DNA from: Sclerotiophoma versabilis
Lineage: Eukaryota > Ascomycota > Dothideomycetes > Pleosporales > Didymellaceae
Assembly: GCA_012274445.1 (NCBI GenBank)
Contig: JAAROD010000080.1
Coordinates: forward strand, 806,001-870,000
Reading direction: 5' to 3'
Length of the DNA stretch: 64,000 bases
A program made the position numbers and the translations under genes. The notes below the pieces were generated by a model. The model saw only the letters and a list, made by a program, of their open reading frames with translations. It was not told the DNA's origin and searched no databases. Shown here one piece after another: positions 45,059 through 56,494 of the stretch; within the stretch, counting starts at the first letter, position 1, and the number at the start of each line of letters is the position of its first letter.

Positions 45059-46140
45059 TGCACGTGCTCTTTCGACTTCGTGAAATCCTTCTTTTGGCAA
45101 ACGTTATGATACCTGTTGTTCACGTTGATAGCGACAATATAAAGTTCGTCAACAGCGGATATTCGTTATTGCTGGTAGGTTGTAATGACGAACACCCTAG
45201 TATGTATCCTTGTCTGATAGTCGATTAATCCTTGATGGAGTTCAATGATGTGATGATGTGATGATGTTGATGATATAAAGAATACATATCGCCTCCTTCA
45301 CGAAGATATATACTTCACCCATCATCGACCCATACTCCTACACAACCCGCAGGAGCATACATCTCCGCGGCAAAACATATTTTGCATCCCAGTTTCCTCA
45401 ATTCGGACCCTCGAAAACCCTGTCAAAATCTGATGACCGATCATACGTGCAAGCGTGCCTGGTGTTACGCAGGTACGAATTACGTACGTTACACGTGCAG
45501 CGCGGCTCTTCAGGCCGCCACGCCCGCCATTTCCGCCGGGCACAGCCGTTTCGAACACTTCATCGCGGCGGCTACACGTAGTGTGACGAAACAGTGAAAG
45601 TCTCCGAGTCTGGTGGTGGGTCGAGCGCTGCAAAAGAAGTGCTCCAGGGCTGATATCTGTGGATGCGCAACGGCGCTGAGGACTCCACAATTCCCCATTG
45701 ATTGTCCAGGTCAACAGCTGCAACATTATCTAACTTTGTGACAAGCTGCGATCTCCGGGTGCTGAGTTGGTACACTTCACTTTCTTGTTTCTAGATGCCT
45801 TTCTCTCTCTCAGCATGACTAAAGGTCACCCCATCATTCGAGGTGGCAGCCGACATCTCCCGAAGTGGCTTTACGAGCAGTCAGCAGAATAGCACTTTGA
45901 GTTACTGGGCGGTCGGGTCCCATTGCAGAATTAGACGATGATGATTCAAATGTCGGCTGATGTGCTAATTTAGAAAGTTTTGGGTTCGCTGTTTCTCCGC
46001 GGGTTCTGGTGGGGCTGAGTTGACACCCGTAATGCATCTCGAACCTCACGTCCTGCGCAGTGCTGTTTAACGGTGCTAGCATCGACATTCAAACGCCGAA
46101 AAGCCTTATATTTGTTGGAAAAAGACTTTGCGGCAGCTAA
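45059..46140. other. Flavohemoglobin promoter region
   Basis: AT-rich near the gene, with a GATGAT(G) microsatellite at about 45244-45275. No other feature is supported. Confidence 0.6.
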
Positions 46141-46338
46141 GGAATAGCTGCCTGCATAGACGTGTTCGCAGTTCACCGCGGGAGAGCACAACACTCGTTC
46201 CTAGAGCGTGTCTTTCAGCAAGTGACAGCTCGAGCGATTGCGAGATTGTGCAAAGACGGAGGACCCAAACATCAGATCACTCTTCACAAACGGGCCTCTT
46301 TAAAATATTATGAGCGTGGCTTCCACGACGCAGGGCCT
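46141..46338 (+). pseudogene. Possible histone H4-like fragment
   Basis: A stop-free stretch ending at TGA about 46347 encodes 'FLERVFQQVTARAIARLC' followed by 'KDGGPKHQI'. Without gaps this resembles the H4 segment 'ILRDNIQGITKPAIRRLA' followed by 'RRGGVKRIS': L, Q, T, A, I, R, L, G, G and K are shared over about 26 positions, with several conservative changes. No N-terminal tail and no convincing C-terminal histone fold follows, and there is no ATG in frame. It could be a relic of an H4 variant, one exon of a divergent H4-like gene, or chance. Confidence 0.3.
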
Positions 46339-46683
46339 TCGAATGCCTGAGCGCCGTTAGTAGGAGAAGTGTAGTCTGGAAGTTACGATTCTTCAGTGTT
46401 TGCCCGTGCTTACGAAACATGCATTAAAAGAGTCAGTAACTGGATACACAGCTCTCCCTTGCCATCCTTCACCACTCTAAGATAACGTCGTTACACCTTT
46501 CGATATTCTCATACACTCTTCTTTTGCAGAATTCGGACCGGCGACACGTTTCAAGGTAGACATGACTTCGAAACCTAGCATTTTCAAACAGACACGATAT
46601 ACACTCTTCGGTTTGTCTCAATTCAGGCCTAACAACGAGTCACGGACAAGCCGATTTACGTCAAGGTATACTTGCACCACACT

Positions 46684-48891
46684 CTACCGCTTCTTCTCCT
46701 CATCCACCGACAACAATACCACAGCCTTAGAAAGCTGCATGTTCGGATCGAAATCTATGCTCTCCTTGAATGTCGGAAAGAATCTCTTGTTCTTAACCAG
46801 TACGTCTTCGATCTTCGCTTCATTTCCCACAATCTTGCCCTTTTCACACGTCAGCGCCGGAAACATACACAGCATAATCTTCTTTCCCGCCGCTCTCGCA
46901 TCAGATACCAGATCGTTGCTGGCACTGTATGCCTGCATCCAGCTCGGATCGAATAAAGTTTCCGGTCGGACATAATGGATGCGGTAGTGTTTCGGGCTCA
47001 GCAAGAGTCGTTGTTTGAACTCGATAACCTCTCTCGCAAATTTGCTCGGCGACTTGCTGCTCGGGATGTCTGATTTCTGGCACAATTTGTCCTTTACTGT
47101 TTGTAAACGGGATTTGAATTCTGTGCTTCTGCGCGCAGATTCCATTCTCTGAAAGTTTGGGTCCTCAAACATAAGCTTAGCGGCCGCTTTGTCGTATTGT
47201 TGTACTCTGGCAAGACCGGAAGCAGTGGTGGAAGCGCTGCTGAGGACGCCGTTGTAGAGATGCATCATGCCGTCCGAGTGCATGGAATGTAACATGGGCT
47301 CTGGAGAGGCGAAGATCCAGAGGCAGAAGAGCGCACTAAGGAGAGCTTGTTGGGCTTGTGGACTCTTGAAGAGCGTGGAGAGGCTTTCGATGTATGAGTT
47401 GAGTTGATCACCGGAGATGCGACCATACGCAATGTTCTCAACGGAACCGGTAAGATATCCAGCCCTTGCTGCGGTAATCTTTGGTGTAGTGTTGTTGGGA
47501 CCGACAGTCGAGACGATGTGTTCGTAGAATGCTGTCCAGCTCTGGTTCACTTCTTGCTGGGGCGGCTCCTTTGGAAAGACAGTACAAGTGTTAAGATTCA
47601 CGAACTCGACAAGCTTCTGGACCAAATCGCGGTGTTTCGCCTTGAGAGCGCGTTGAGAGTCAAGATCCTCTATTAGGTTTTTGACGATGGAACCGTTAGG
47701 ATCTTCTAAGGTGCGGATGATCTGACGATAATGATCGCTGGTCTCTTCTGATGAGCTCGACTGGTGAGTGATCAGGCCGCTGAGAATAGCTAAGCAGGCG
47801 TCAATTTTAGTATTGGCGTTTTCGAGCGTCATTTCTTCTGTCTTTTTTCTTTTAGACAAAGCTTTGATAGTGGTGTTTTCAACTTCTGACACAAGGTCAG
47901 CGTTCCTTTTGCCGGCATCTCGGTTCAAAGGCTCTGCGATTTGCTTAGCGACTTGACTTGGAGATGCCACAGCTTGCAGGCTTTCAGAAGGTTCATCGAT
48001 GATAACGACTGAGGTGCCATTCTGACGAACTGCAGTGTTTTGTTTTGTTGGAGCTTTTTTTCTCGGTTCTGCGGCGCCTCGTAAATCTCTGAATGCATTG
48101 GTGGGGGCGCGACCTGAGGAAGTTGCGGCTGATCTGTTTCGTTTAGGAGAGGGTTGGTACTCTGAGTCCTTCGAATCCTCAGGACTAACCGCTCTCTTTT
48201 TTTCGACAGCAGGTTTCGTCGGTGCGAACGGAGAGGGTGTTGAGATTGGGCTCATCGACGGTCGGTCTACAGCGCCATCAATAGCCTTCGGGGTGTCAGC
48301 AGCCCGCAAGAGTAGGTATTAGCACCACTTTACTGACAGAGATTCCGCTGTGTCGCAGTTCCGGTTTCTCCTCGACTTGTAGTGTTTTGGACTGGCGATT
48401 GATGTCCATCTGCAAGCCGAGCTGGTTTGTAGCGCTGGAGCCCTTGTAAAGGATCGTAAGTTTCATTGCAACTTTGTTGAGGATGTACTTACAGTCTCGT
48501 CATTTGCACAAGGTCCAGTTTCATCAATGACAGCGGTGTATGGCCCTGAAGCAGTCGTCCTCGTACGCAGAGGCGCAAAACCCCACTCATCGCGCAAAAC
48601 ATTCAACTCTGTGAGGACATCAGAAGGTACGGCACCCATGTCAAGGGACGTAATCCCTTGGCTTCTCAGTTCTTGAATCGATGGGTTGCTGAAACCATAA
48701 CCTTTGAAGACCTTTTCGAGTTTACCTCGTATAGTGTTCCAAGTGATCGTCCTCGATGAGAGCATACTTAGCTCGCCTGCAACCGTCGCCGAAAAATCCG
48801 CGCCATGGTGAATGCAATAATCGGCGTAACCGATAATGAACGCAATCTCTTTTGCGGTCCATGGCATCTTAGTAGAATTGAGAGTCGACAT
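46684..48891 (-). CDS. Novel 701-aa protein with SANT/Myb-like N-terminus
   Basis: Three exons, 48891-48493, 48442-48338 and 48285-46684, joined over a 50-nt intron (GTAAGT...CAAG) and a 52-nt intron (GTCAGT...GAAG). The second donor is weak. No known family is recognised. Residues 1-65 ('MPWTAKEIAFIIGYADYCIH', 'ITWNTIRGKLEKVFKGYGFS') have the spacing of a SANT/Myb-like three-helix domain starting with Trp. The middle is disordered, with KR-rich nuclear-signal-like runs ('EKKRAV', 'SPKRNRS', 'SKRKK'). The C-terminal half is helical, then carries a conserved block ('LLLSPKHYRIHYVRPETLFD', 'RAAGKKIMLCMFPALT', 'IEDVLVKNKRFFPT') that is also kept in the pseudogene at 31.0-32.1 kb, so this block has probably been under selection. 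It is head to head with the Hsp70-like gene. Confidence 0.75.
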
Positions 48892-49369
48892 CGTGGCTGC
48901 TTGTGGAATCAAATCGATGTCGTCCGCAGAGAAGCGAGCAAAGACGAAGGTGGTGAGTGCGAGAGGAAAATTAACAGACAAGGACGCTACGGGTCAGATG
49001 AGTCTCTTGGAGGAAAGGCGGTGACGTAAAGGCAAACGGACTGGAGGGAATGAAGCTTGTAATCTGTATGGATTGAAAGTAGCGCAGCCTGAGCTTAGCT
49101 CTGTTCATCTCCACTTAAGTGCGCATTAAGCACCCATTGTTACCGTGTTTGTTTTCTTTGGTCATATTTCTGTAGCTGCACGTTGCCTTCACCTTGTCAC
49201 TTTCGCTACTTTCCTCACTTTCCCTTCCCCCTCTCCCTCAACCTCTGCTGGCTCACCGCTTCTGAACCTTTCGTCTATCGTGAGTATCTTCGGATTGGGC
49301 TACGCTCCCAAACAATTCAAGAGTTGAACCTTCTTCAGCTCTTACAGCTTCCTCCAAGGCGACGCAAAC
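48892..49369. promoter_or_regulatory. Shared divergent promoter region
   Basis: 478 bp between the start codons of two divergent genes, so their promoters must overlap or adjoin here. It is pyrimidine-rich on the plus strand just before 49260. No single binding site stands out. Confidence 0.5.
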
Positions 49370-51703
49370 ATGCAGCAAAGCAACAATGACCGTGCAGTAC
49401 GCAAGGCAGCAACAGCTGCCCGGTCTCAGATCGCAGAATCAAGAAGGCTGCAGGTGGCTGCAGACTATGAGTCTGATTCAGATGGCCAAGAGCACACGTA
49501 CAGGAGAGCTCATGTTTCTGTTACCGAAAGCACTCGAGCTCACCACGACAGCAATCAAGTGCCCAATTGGTACATCGCCATAGATTTTGGAACAACCTTC
49601 ACCACAGTCGCTTGGTACAGGCGCGGAACAACCACTGAGAGGATCCACACTATTGACAACTTCCCTGGCGAAAAGCAATACCAGCAAACCCATAGACAGA
49701 TTCCGACGGAGATCTGGTATGCGAAGAAGAACGCGCGCCCTTTCGGACACGCAAAATCTCGCGATATCCGCATGCGCTTTGGCAATGAAGTGCACCGCAT
49801 AGCAGAAGACGACGAAGGCGTCGATCTACGCGATCTCTACGATGACGATGATCGTGTGACTATGATGAAGCTACTCCTAGACAAGACTGACTACGCCCAA
49901 GCTTCCAAGGAGCGACTACAGGATACACTTGAGTCTATCAGAATCAAAGGATACATCGAAGAGAGTGAGGATGTTTTCCTTCACTTTTTTCGTGAGGTCT
50001 TCCGAGCATCGAAGACACGGTTAGGCTCTGACTTCAACGAAGAGAGCACTGGTAAGCTATTCCTTCATATCTAAAATCCCTACTGATACTTTCCTCCAGT
50101 GGAGATGACTTTCTGTGTGCCAGTCTGTTACAATCCTTCTGCTGTTGCTATTCTAGGCGCCCATGTGGAACGTGCGATGAAGGAAGCACAATTAGGCACC
50201 AATGGAGATTCCCCTTGCAACATCTTCGTTGTACACGAGGCGGAGGCGCAAGCCACACAAGCGCTCACGGAATCTTTGAACGAGCTGGAGGTGAGCTGAC
50301 ACTATATCTTCCATATTCGTGCCCGTTAACCTCCCTTACAGCGGGGAGAAACTTTCGTTCTCATAGATTGTGGAGGAGGCACTACTGATATTGGGATTTA
50401 TCGCATCGCATTGACTGAGCCTCTTCGACTCGGTTCTGAAGTTCATGGAGCTATGGGTATGTTCGCAGTTAGCTTTTCTTCAGTACATTTGACTGATATC
50501 ATCGCAGGAGCCATGGTGGGTGCAGGTGACCTGAATGATAAGTTTCGAAGCCTCGTCAAAAGTATCCTTCGCAAGGAGCGCTATTTGGAGAACAAGGAAG
50601 ACACCATCGACACCATTATTGCGGCTGAAATTATGTACAAGTTTGAGAACGATATTAAGCGTGCTTTCCAGTACAACGATACCGAAGCAACGTACTCCAT
50701 CCGCATACGCGGCCTAAAGGAGAGCAGTGGTGATGACAGGATCAGGGATAACTACTTGGTCCTTACATAGTGAGATCACAGCTTCCGGAATACCGATTTA
50801 ACTAATTTAAACCAGTCAAGACATCTGGAACATCTTTCGACCGCCCGTTAAGAAGATCGGCAATATGATGGAGGATGCCATCATTAACGCCAAGAAAGCC
50901 AGCCATGCAGTCAGTAAGATCGTTGTTGTTGGAGGTTTCAGTGATTCGCCCTGTCTTCAGAGTTACCTGATTGAGCGAAAGGATTGGATCGCCCGAAAAC
51001 TGGGGTTACCGCTCAAGCTACGCTTCTCGCCTCGAAACATGAGCGCCACTGGAGTAGCTACTGGTGCAATCCTACGCGCTATCAACAAGGCGAAAGGACC
51101 GTCGCGCATCCCCTGTCAGAGTATCGGTATACTTCGTCACATTCCCCGCGACCACGAGAACGAGGAATATACAGCTGATGTCTTGAATCAGCCAGGAAAA
51201 TGGAGTGTTCAGGAGGAAGAGGAGTATGTGATGAACACCATCTATTGGGTCGTCAAGAAGGTACGTCGGGCAATGATATCACAGGGCCGTTGCTTATTCT
51301 TATGAAGAATTACATAATGCTCGAGTCTGTCCACACAGTTACCTTCAAGTCTGAGCATTTGTTCCCGCCAGAAGACAAGGAATGGGTCATCGAAGAACAG
51401 CTCTGGGCATCGGAGACATGCTCCTTGGACTTCTACCAGCTTGATCATCCCAACAACGCTGGAAATGCGATGGAAATCGGTGCAGTCGAGTTCGACATCA
51501 GCGAAATGAGGCAAAAGATCCGTACAGCTAACAGAAAGGCTGGCGAGATGGTCGACAAGGCGGTGATCTTGGTTGAAATGACAGTGATTGACCGTAATTT
51601 GGAGTTCACTGCCCGTTGGCCGGCGACCCCTGAGGGTCAGATCATCAAGGGTTCTAGGAGGTTCTTCAGCGTTGCTTCCGTGTTTACCCCGGGGACGCAG
51701 TAG
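49370..51703 (+). CDS. Hsp70-like ATPase of the fungal divergent family
   Basis: Six exons (49370-50051, 50100-50290, 50342-50456, 50508-50769, 50816-51260, about 51308-51703) give about 696 aa. The last acceptor is uncertain: the in-frame choice TATGAAG at 51307 is weak. The actin/Hsp70 ATPase signatures are present: phosphate-1 'WYIAIDFGTTFTTVAWYRR', phosphate-2 'FVLIDCGGGTTDIGIYRI', and the adenosine motif 'IVVVGGFSDSPCLQSYLIER'. The usual substrate-binding domain is replaced by about 180 residues ending 'LEFTARWPATPEGQIIKGS'. About 65 disordered residues precede the ATPase. Such Hsp70-like proteins are expanded in filamentous fungi. Their function is mostly unknown. They are not classical chaperones because the peptide-binding domain is absent. 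It is divergent from the novel SANT-like gene. A decayed partner is at 29.8-30.7 kb. Confidence 0.9.
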
Positions 51704-53075
51704 GACTTTATGTACCTATCGTCTTTGCGAAGTTTGATATGGCAGACCGACATGTGTTGAATACATTCGGCATTGGATAGAAGACACGAGACAGGATAAC
51801 AGATAAAGCCAAAATACCTAGAAGCGCCTCTCCAACAAATCACTCGTGAGTTACAACTTTTTAGGATCGATTTTTTTGCCGCTGAGAACCAAGATCTGAA
51901 GTTGTGCACACCCTTAGCTACGCTCAGACCGATTATATGAGCGCGGATTCCGCTTTAGCTATCCTTGAGGTGTTCAGTGATACAATGTAAATTACTCGCG
52001 TATGCTGTCCCGTCCATCTGTCACGATCTAAAATCCGATTGCCTCCGCTAATCATGAACTATTGTAGCCAACAGCTACAGTCATTTATGATTAATAGGTC
52101 AGTCGCAATTGACTGAGTACCTCCAGGCATCAAGGTGGACCTCACAGTCAATCTTAGAAAGGTGGATTGCGCAGACTCGAATAACTTTGACCACTAGTTG
52201 CAATTGAACGAGGATCAGACTTATGCCTTTCGAAAATGCACCTGGAGTCTACTGGAAGGACCTTAGATCTACCGCAAACGCTCAAAATAGACGGGAAAGC
52301 CTGCAGCCACTGTAATGATTCATTCGTTGTGCGGCGTGCGAAAGAAAGTTACTGAGAAGTTAGCAGCTGCAAGGTAAGTAGGACACGTCTCGCGTGTGCT
52401 ATGGTAGGGGTTTAAATTCTGCGCTTTAGTTGGACACTGAACGCGCGACATCATGATATCAAGAAAACCATGAGCAGATGTAGAAGCAAATGTGAAAGCA
52501 GGTGCTCAGAACTTATGATGAAGGTCCTGACACTGACAGTGCCTTGACTGATTCCTACGTTGGATGTGGGTCTATCTGCGAGGACGTCTTAAAGGGTTGA
52601 CATTGATTTGCGCGCAAAATTGAAAGAACCTTCTACGAAACCACGCGCATGATAAAGCCCGTGGATCGTTGCATCGCAGATTTCAAGTTTTCGACATGAA
52701 GTGGAAGCCTTACCTGGGCATGATCCTATCTCCAGGTTCACCAGAAGTCCACAACACCTTCTTCGACCTTCATTTTAAAGAATAGATAAGAAATGTTACT
52801 TCAAACCCGGATAACCTGGAGTCGTCTGACGTTGAGCTCATCTAGGACGTGGCCTGTGAACGACTTGGGATGAATTTCAATACAGAGGATTGCGAAGCTG
52901 ATAGCACGTGTATATTTCACATACAATCTCAAGCAATGAGCATACTTTGTTGCGGACAGAGGCAGTAGCATGCTTAGGCACTCACGGTGAAGCGAACAAG
53001 GACCCATGAACTAGAACATTCCGCGCTTGTAGACTAACTTGCAATCACAACACCTTCCGCTGCACACTCAACCTT
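51704..53075. other. Gene-free stretch 3' of the Hsp70-like gene
   Basis: About 1.4 kb of AT-leaning sequence with no frame that shows a family pattern on either strand. Confidence 0.55.
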
Positions 53076-53400
53076 ATGACAACGGCGATGAAGAATAACG
53101 GCACCGACATAGCTGGCTTTCTGGGCAAATTCGACCTCAGTACCGAAGCGGCCGACAACGTCGAAGGACCCATTGAAAGCTCGCAGGCTGCTACAGATAG
53201 TACGGAGTCTGATACTGTAAAGCCCAATGAGGAGTCAGCGGTGTATGTTCTACTCTTAATAGATGCTCCTAGCCACCTTGTGAGTACGGTTCAGTGTTCG
53301 AAGACATTCGACCGACGGCTTTCCATTTTACAGCAAAGTGTGCGCAGAGACCTACTTTACCGATGGGTCTGCGCCACATCAAGGAACGCCTACATACTTC
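53076..53400 (+). pseudogene. 5' fragment of a CCCH zinc-finger gene
   Basis: An ATG frame from 53076 encodes an acidic leader and then 'ESAVYVLLLIDAPSHL', which resembles the first strand of the nuclease-like (NYN/PIN-like) domain that precedes CCCH fingers in a family of fungal proteins. Right after it a GTGAGT donor and a TTACAG acceptor are visible. The following exon would be short, and the expected 200 residues of the domain core are not found before the zinc fingers. I infer a gene damaged by internal deletion. Confidence 0.4.
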
Positions 53401-53813
53401 AGTCAAGCAGTATGTTTCAATACTAGATCCCGAATATCGAGCACACGTCTGCTAAGCATGACCAGCAGCAAGGTATATCAGGCCTATTCTGAAATTTCGA
53501 TCCCATGCTGACAATGGTAAGAAACAGTGCGCCACTGGGTAGTGTGGACAAAAGCACGTGAAACATCAGTCTAGCTCAACCACCAACACCGCTGCCGGAG
53601 GCCTTGAGAAGGTGAGGGGCCGTCTACATCGCCTCCTACCAGATATTATCAAGCCAGGACAAATTCCTCTGAACAAGGATGGTCAGCGCTTGGACGTTAC
53701 TCTTGAATAACCTAAAAATCATACTTCCTCGAGTTTGCTAATTGCTTCCCACGAAGCGGTCCACAGCTTTGTAGCTAAAACCATCTCGATAATGGTAGCT
53801 ACAATGGAGAACC

Positions 53814-54047
53814 TTGTTTTTCTTTGACCATTCAGAGACTAACAATAAGGTCTGCAATTTCATGCGATTCGAAACCAAGCTGGTCCCTTGCGTTGATGGG
53901 ATTCAATGCAGCCGGTCAACGTGTCCATTCGGCCACATCTGCCAGAGCAATAATTGTACCGGCAAAGACGTCATGACCTGGGGACTTAAGGACTTCCATC
54001 AGGTAGACCGCACTGTTGTGCAGTGGGTGGAAGGATTTGAGACGTAG
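53814..54047 (+). pseudogene. CCCH zinc-finger fragment, copy 1
   Basis: The frame encodes 'VCNFMRFETKLVPCVDGIQC' followed by 'SRSTCPFGHICQSNNCTG', the spaced Cys/His pattern of a C-x(6-8)-C-x(4-5)-C-x3-H finger, and then a tail 'FHQVDRTVVQWVEGFET' before the stop. It is similar in layout to the fragment about 500 bp downstream, so the two look like tandem copies of one C-terminal exon. No good start or upstream exon is linked to it. Confidence 0.5.
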
Positions 54048-54314
54048 AAATGTGCCGCTTACGGGCAGAACAGATTTGCAAGAGGTGAGTGTCTCTTGTG
54101 CGACCGGGTTTATATGGTGATTGCCTCACAACGACATCGGCAAATGACAAGGCCAGCGGCTGAAGCCGACCCGATGGTCTCCTGCCAGACAGGAAAGACG
54201 CTCTTGCTGGACATATGTCAGTCAACGACAACAGCGAACGTTTAGATTTGCACATGTGCAAACTTCTCCAAAGAATTATGACGAATTGAACAAAGAATAT
54301 CTTGGTGGAAGCAG

Positions 54315-54632
54315 ATGACCTTGCCGTTAGCATCATCTCAAGAACGACTATTGCAACAGGACTATTGCCCGAGTGATCACTCAGAGCTCAGCAAGAGAGC
54401 TAGGAACTTCCATAAATACATGGTGAAGCGGAGCCCTTGTCCTCATGGATCAAGTTGCCCCCTTCCCGACTGCATGTATGGTCATGTCTGTCAGAGCTGG
54501 AAATTTCCGAGTACTGACTCTCCAGAATACTTACTTCAAGCATTCCGCAAGGTCGCACCTACTGTCACGAAGTGGATCGCGTCGTTTTCAAAACTATACA
54601 CACCCATGGCTGAAGAGGTTGAGGAACCTTGA
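54315..54632 (+). pseudogene. CCCH zinc-finger fragment, copy 2
   Basis: The frame encodes 'NFHKYMVKRSPCPHGSSCPL' and 'PDCMYGHVCQSWKF', a CCCH finger of the same type as copy 1, followed by a similar tail ('RKVAPTVTKWIASFSKLY') and an acidic end 'MAEEVEEP'. It may be the last exon of an expressed gene or a separate relic. Its spacing and likeness to copy 1 favour a tandem duplication of a 3' exon. Confidence 0.5.
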
Positions 54633-56494
54633 ATGTGTGGTGAGGGATATTGATGCTTTGAAGTTCAGGAACTTCGGGCGCAACACGCTGACACGCTCCA
54701 TCTTTCACCAGCCCTAAGCAGTGCAATGTATTCAAACCCAGTTTAAACTTCCTCCGAAGACGCTGCACACTTTACTTTCCTAATGCAGTCAGCTTATGTC
54801 AATCGCCAAGATCCGGTTCCCATTCATTCCCCGACCTTTCTTCCCATCGGGGCACAAAGATTTACCAGAAACCCAAATCTAGGCTCAAACCTCCACACCC
54901 CCACGCATACCACACTGTGCAATAGGCCACTCTGGTGCCGGCGGTAGAATTGCGCCTATCTACCCGTGCCAGATCGCCCATCGCCAAACCTTCCGCATAG
55001 CCTCAGCCAGGCGAACAAACGCCAACACGCCACTCAAAAACAGGCACTCAACGAACGACAAACGCACAAACGTGCGGCTGCCGTTATGAACCACAGTTGC
55101 GGGACATCTAATTGCCCAGACCCTGCGCGCTGATCTGCGATTGCAATTTCGTGCATCTATGTGGAGCTTGAGTTTGTGTGTGACTTTAGGCAAGTGCCGT
55201 AATCCAGTTCAGTATCATTCATCCTATAGGGGCGCCGGGCAGAAGTCCGAGAGTTATTCCTCCTCTAAGCAATGGCTGCCTCGTCGCGCATTTACGACAG
55301 GTGGAGTCACGGATGGTAGCGTGAACGCCTGCCGAGGCGATTTGCGCGGTCGATTTATGGTGTGCACGTAGTAAGGTTCTTGGAGAGTGGATGATTGGAG
55401 TGCGGCCGAGTTGGTGATGTTGGGGAGAAGATGGGATAATGTAGCTGGTTCAGCATGTGCTTTCCGCACATCACAACTAGTTTCCAAGCGAGGTGAGTGT
55501 GGCATCCGATGTGTGGCTAATAACGCAAGCAGAGGCTTGTTGTTGGCATGGGCGTACTGACTGATCTGCTGAATGGGGATACCATGGCTTGCAGAGCTCG
55601 ATACTTAGCGGTAACATGGCCTGGCAAGTGATGCGCCAGTGTGATAGTATATCATCTACACGGCATGAGAGTACAATGCATCTTCAAGATTGACGAGCAA
55701 AGATGTGCCGTCTTAGAGAAGCTTGGGGTGCCCAGGACTCAAGGCGCATGGTCTAATCGTGCGGAAAAATTGACAGACCGGGCTGGATGTTGCGAGCAGC
55801 GGAGCTAACGTGGCTTGACGAAGGCCGCAAGAATGTATGACCTTGTTTCCTTCAAGCTGGCGATCAAACTGACCAGGATGAATGGACATGTGTTTCATCC
55901 AATCCTGCGGATCCTACGTCGCTGTATCTGACACGTAAACATGGGCATGCATCACTAATCAGGACACGCTTAGGTCTCTCGAACTTTTCTATCACTGTCA
56001 GCATAGACTTAATGATCAAACGCCAAGAACGAAATGCTTTTAAGGCGTAAGGATATGGGTATTGTAAGGTATGATAACCAAATAGTGGAGATAGACTTCC
56101 GTCCGCCTCATGCAAATTGCGTCACCTCTCACGCCATTATCTCCTCTGGTAGTACTGGATACACCCAAATGTACATGCACCTTGTCGAAGGTGCGTTCTA
56201 GATCTTATGTCCATCTCTTACTTCCAACTATGCGTCTGATCTAAAAATACGTCGAACATGCTACGTTGCGCATCTAAGCGCAGAGCAGAAAACCAACAAC
56301 GCCAACTTGCATACCACGTACGGTCGTGGAAATGCATGTGTATGCAATATAAGAAAGCGGGGCGTCAAGCCGGAAGCGCAAAATGGTATGCCAGAGTCGC
56401 CGAACGCCTCGCAGAAAAAATCGACTCGAAACAAAACGTCGCAAAGGAATTCGTCGAGCCGTAGGTGAATGTCTGATCGAGAAGGCTGAGTTCA
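54633..56494. other. Gene-free stretch between CCCH fragments and the kinase
   Basis: About 1.9 kb; no supported gene, RNA or repeat. The 68-codon frame at 56258-56464 is basic but without a domain, and sits next to the kinase 3' end. Confidence 0.55.
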
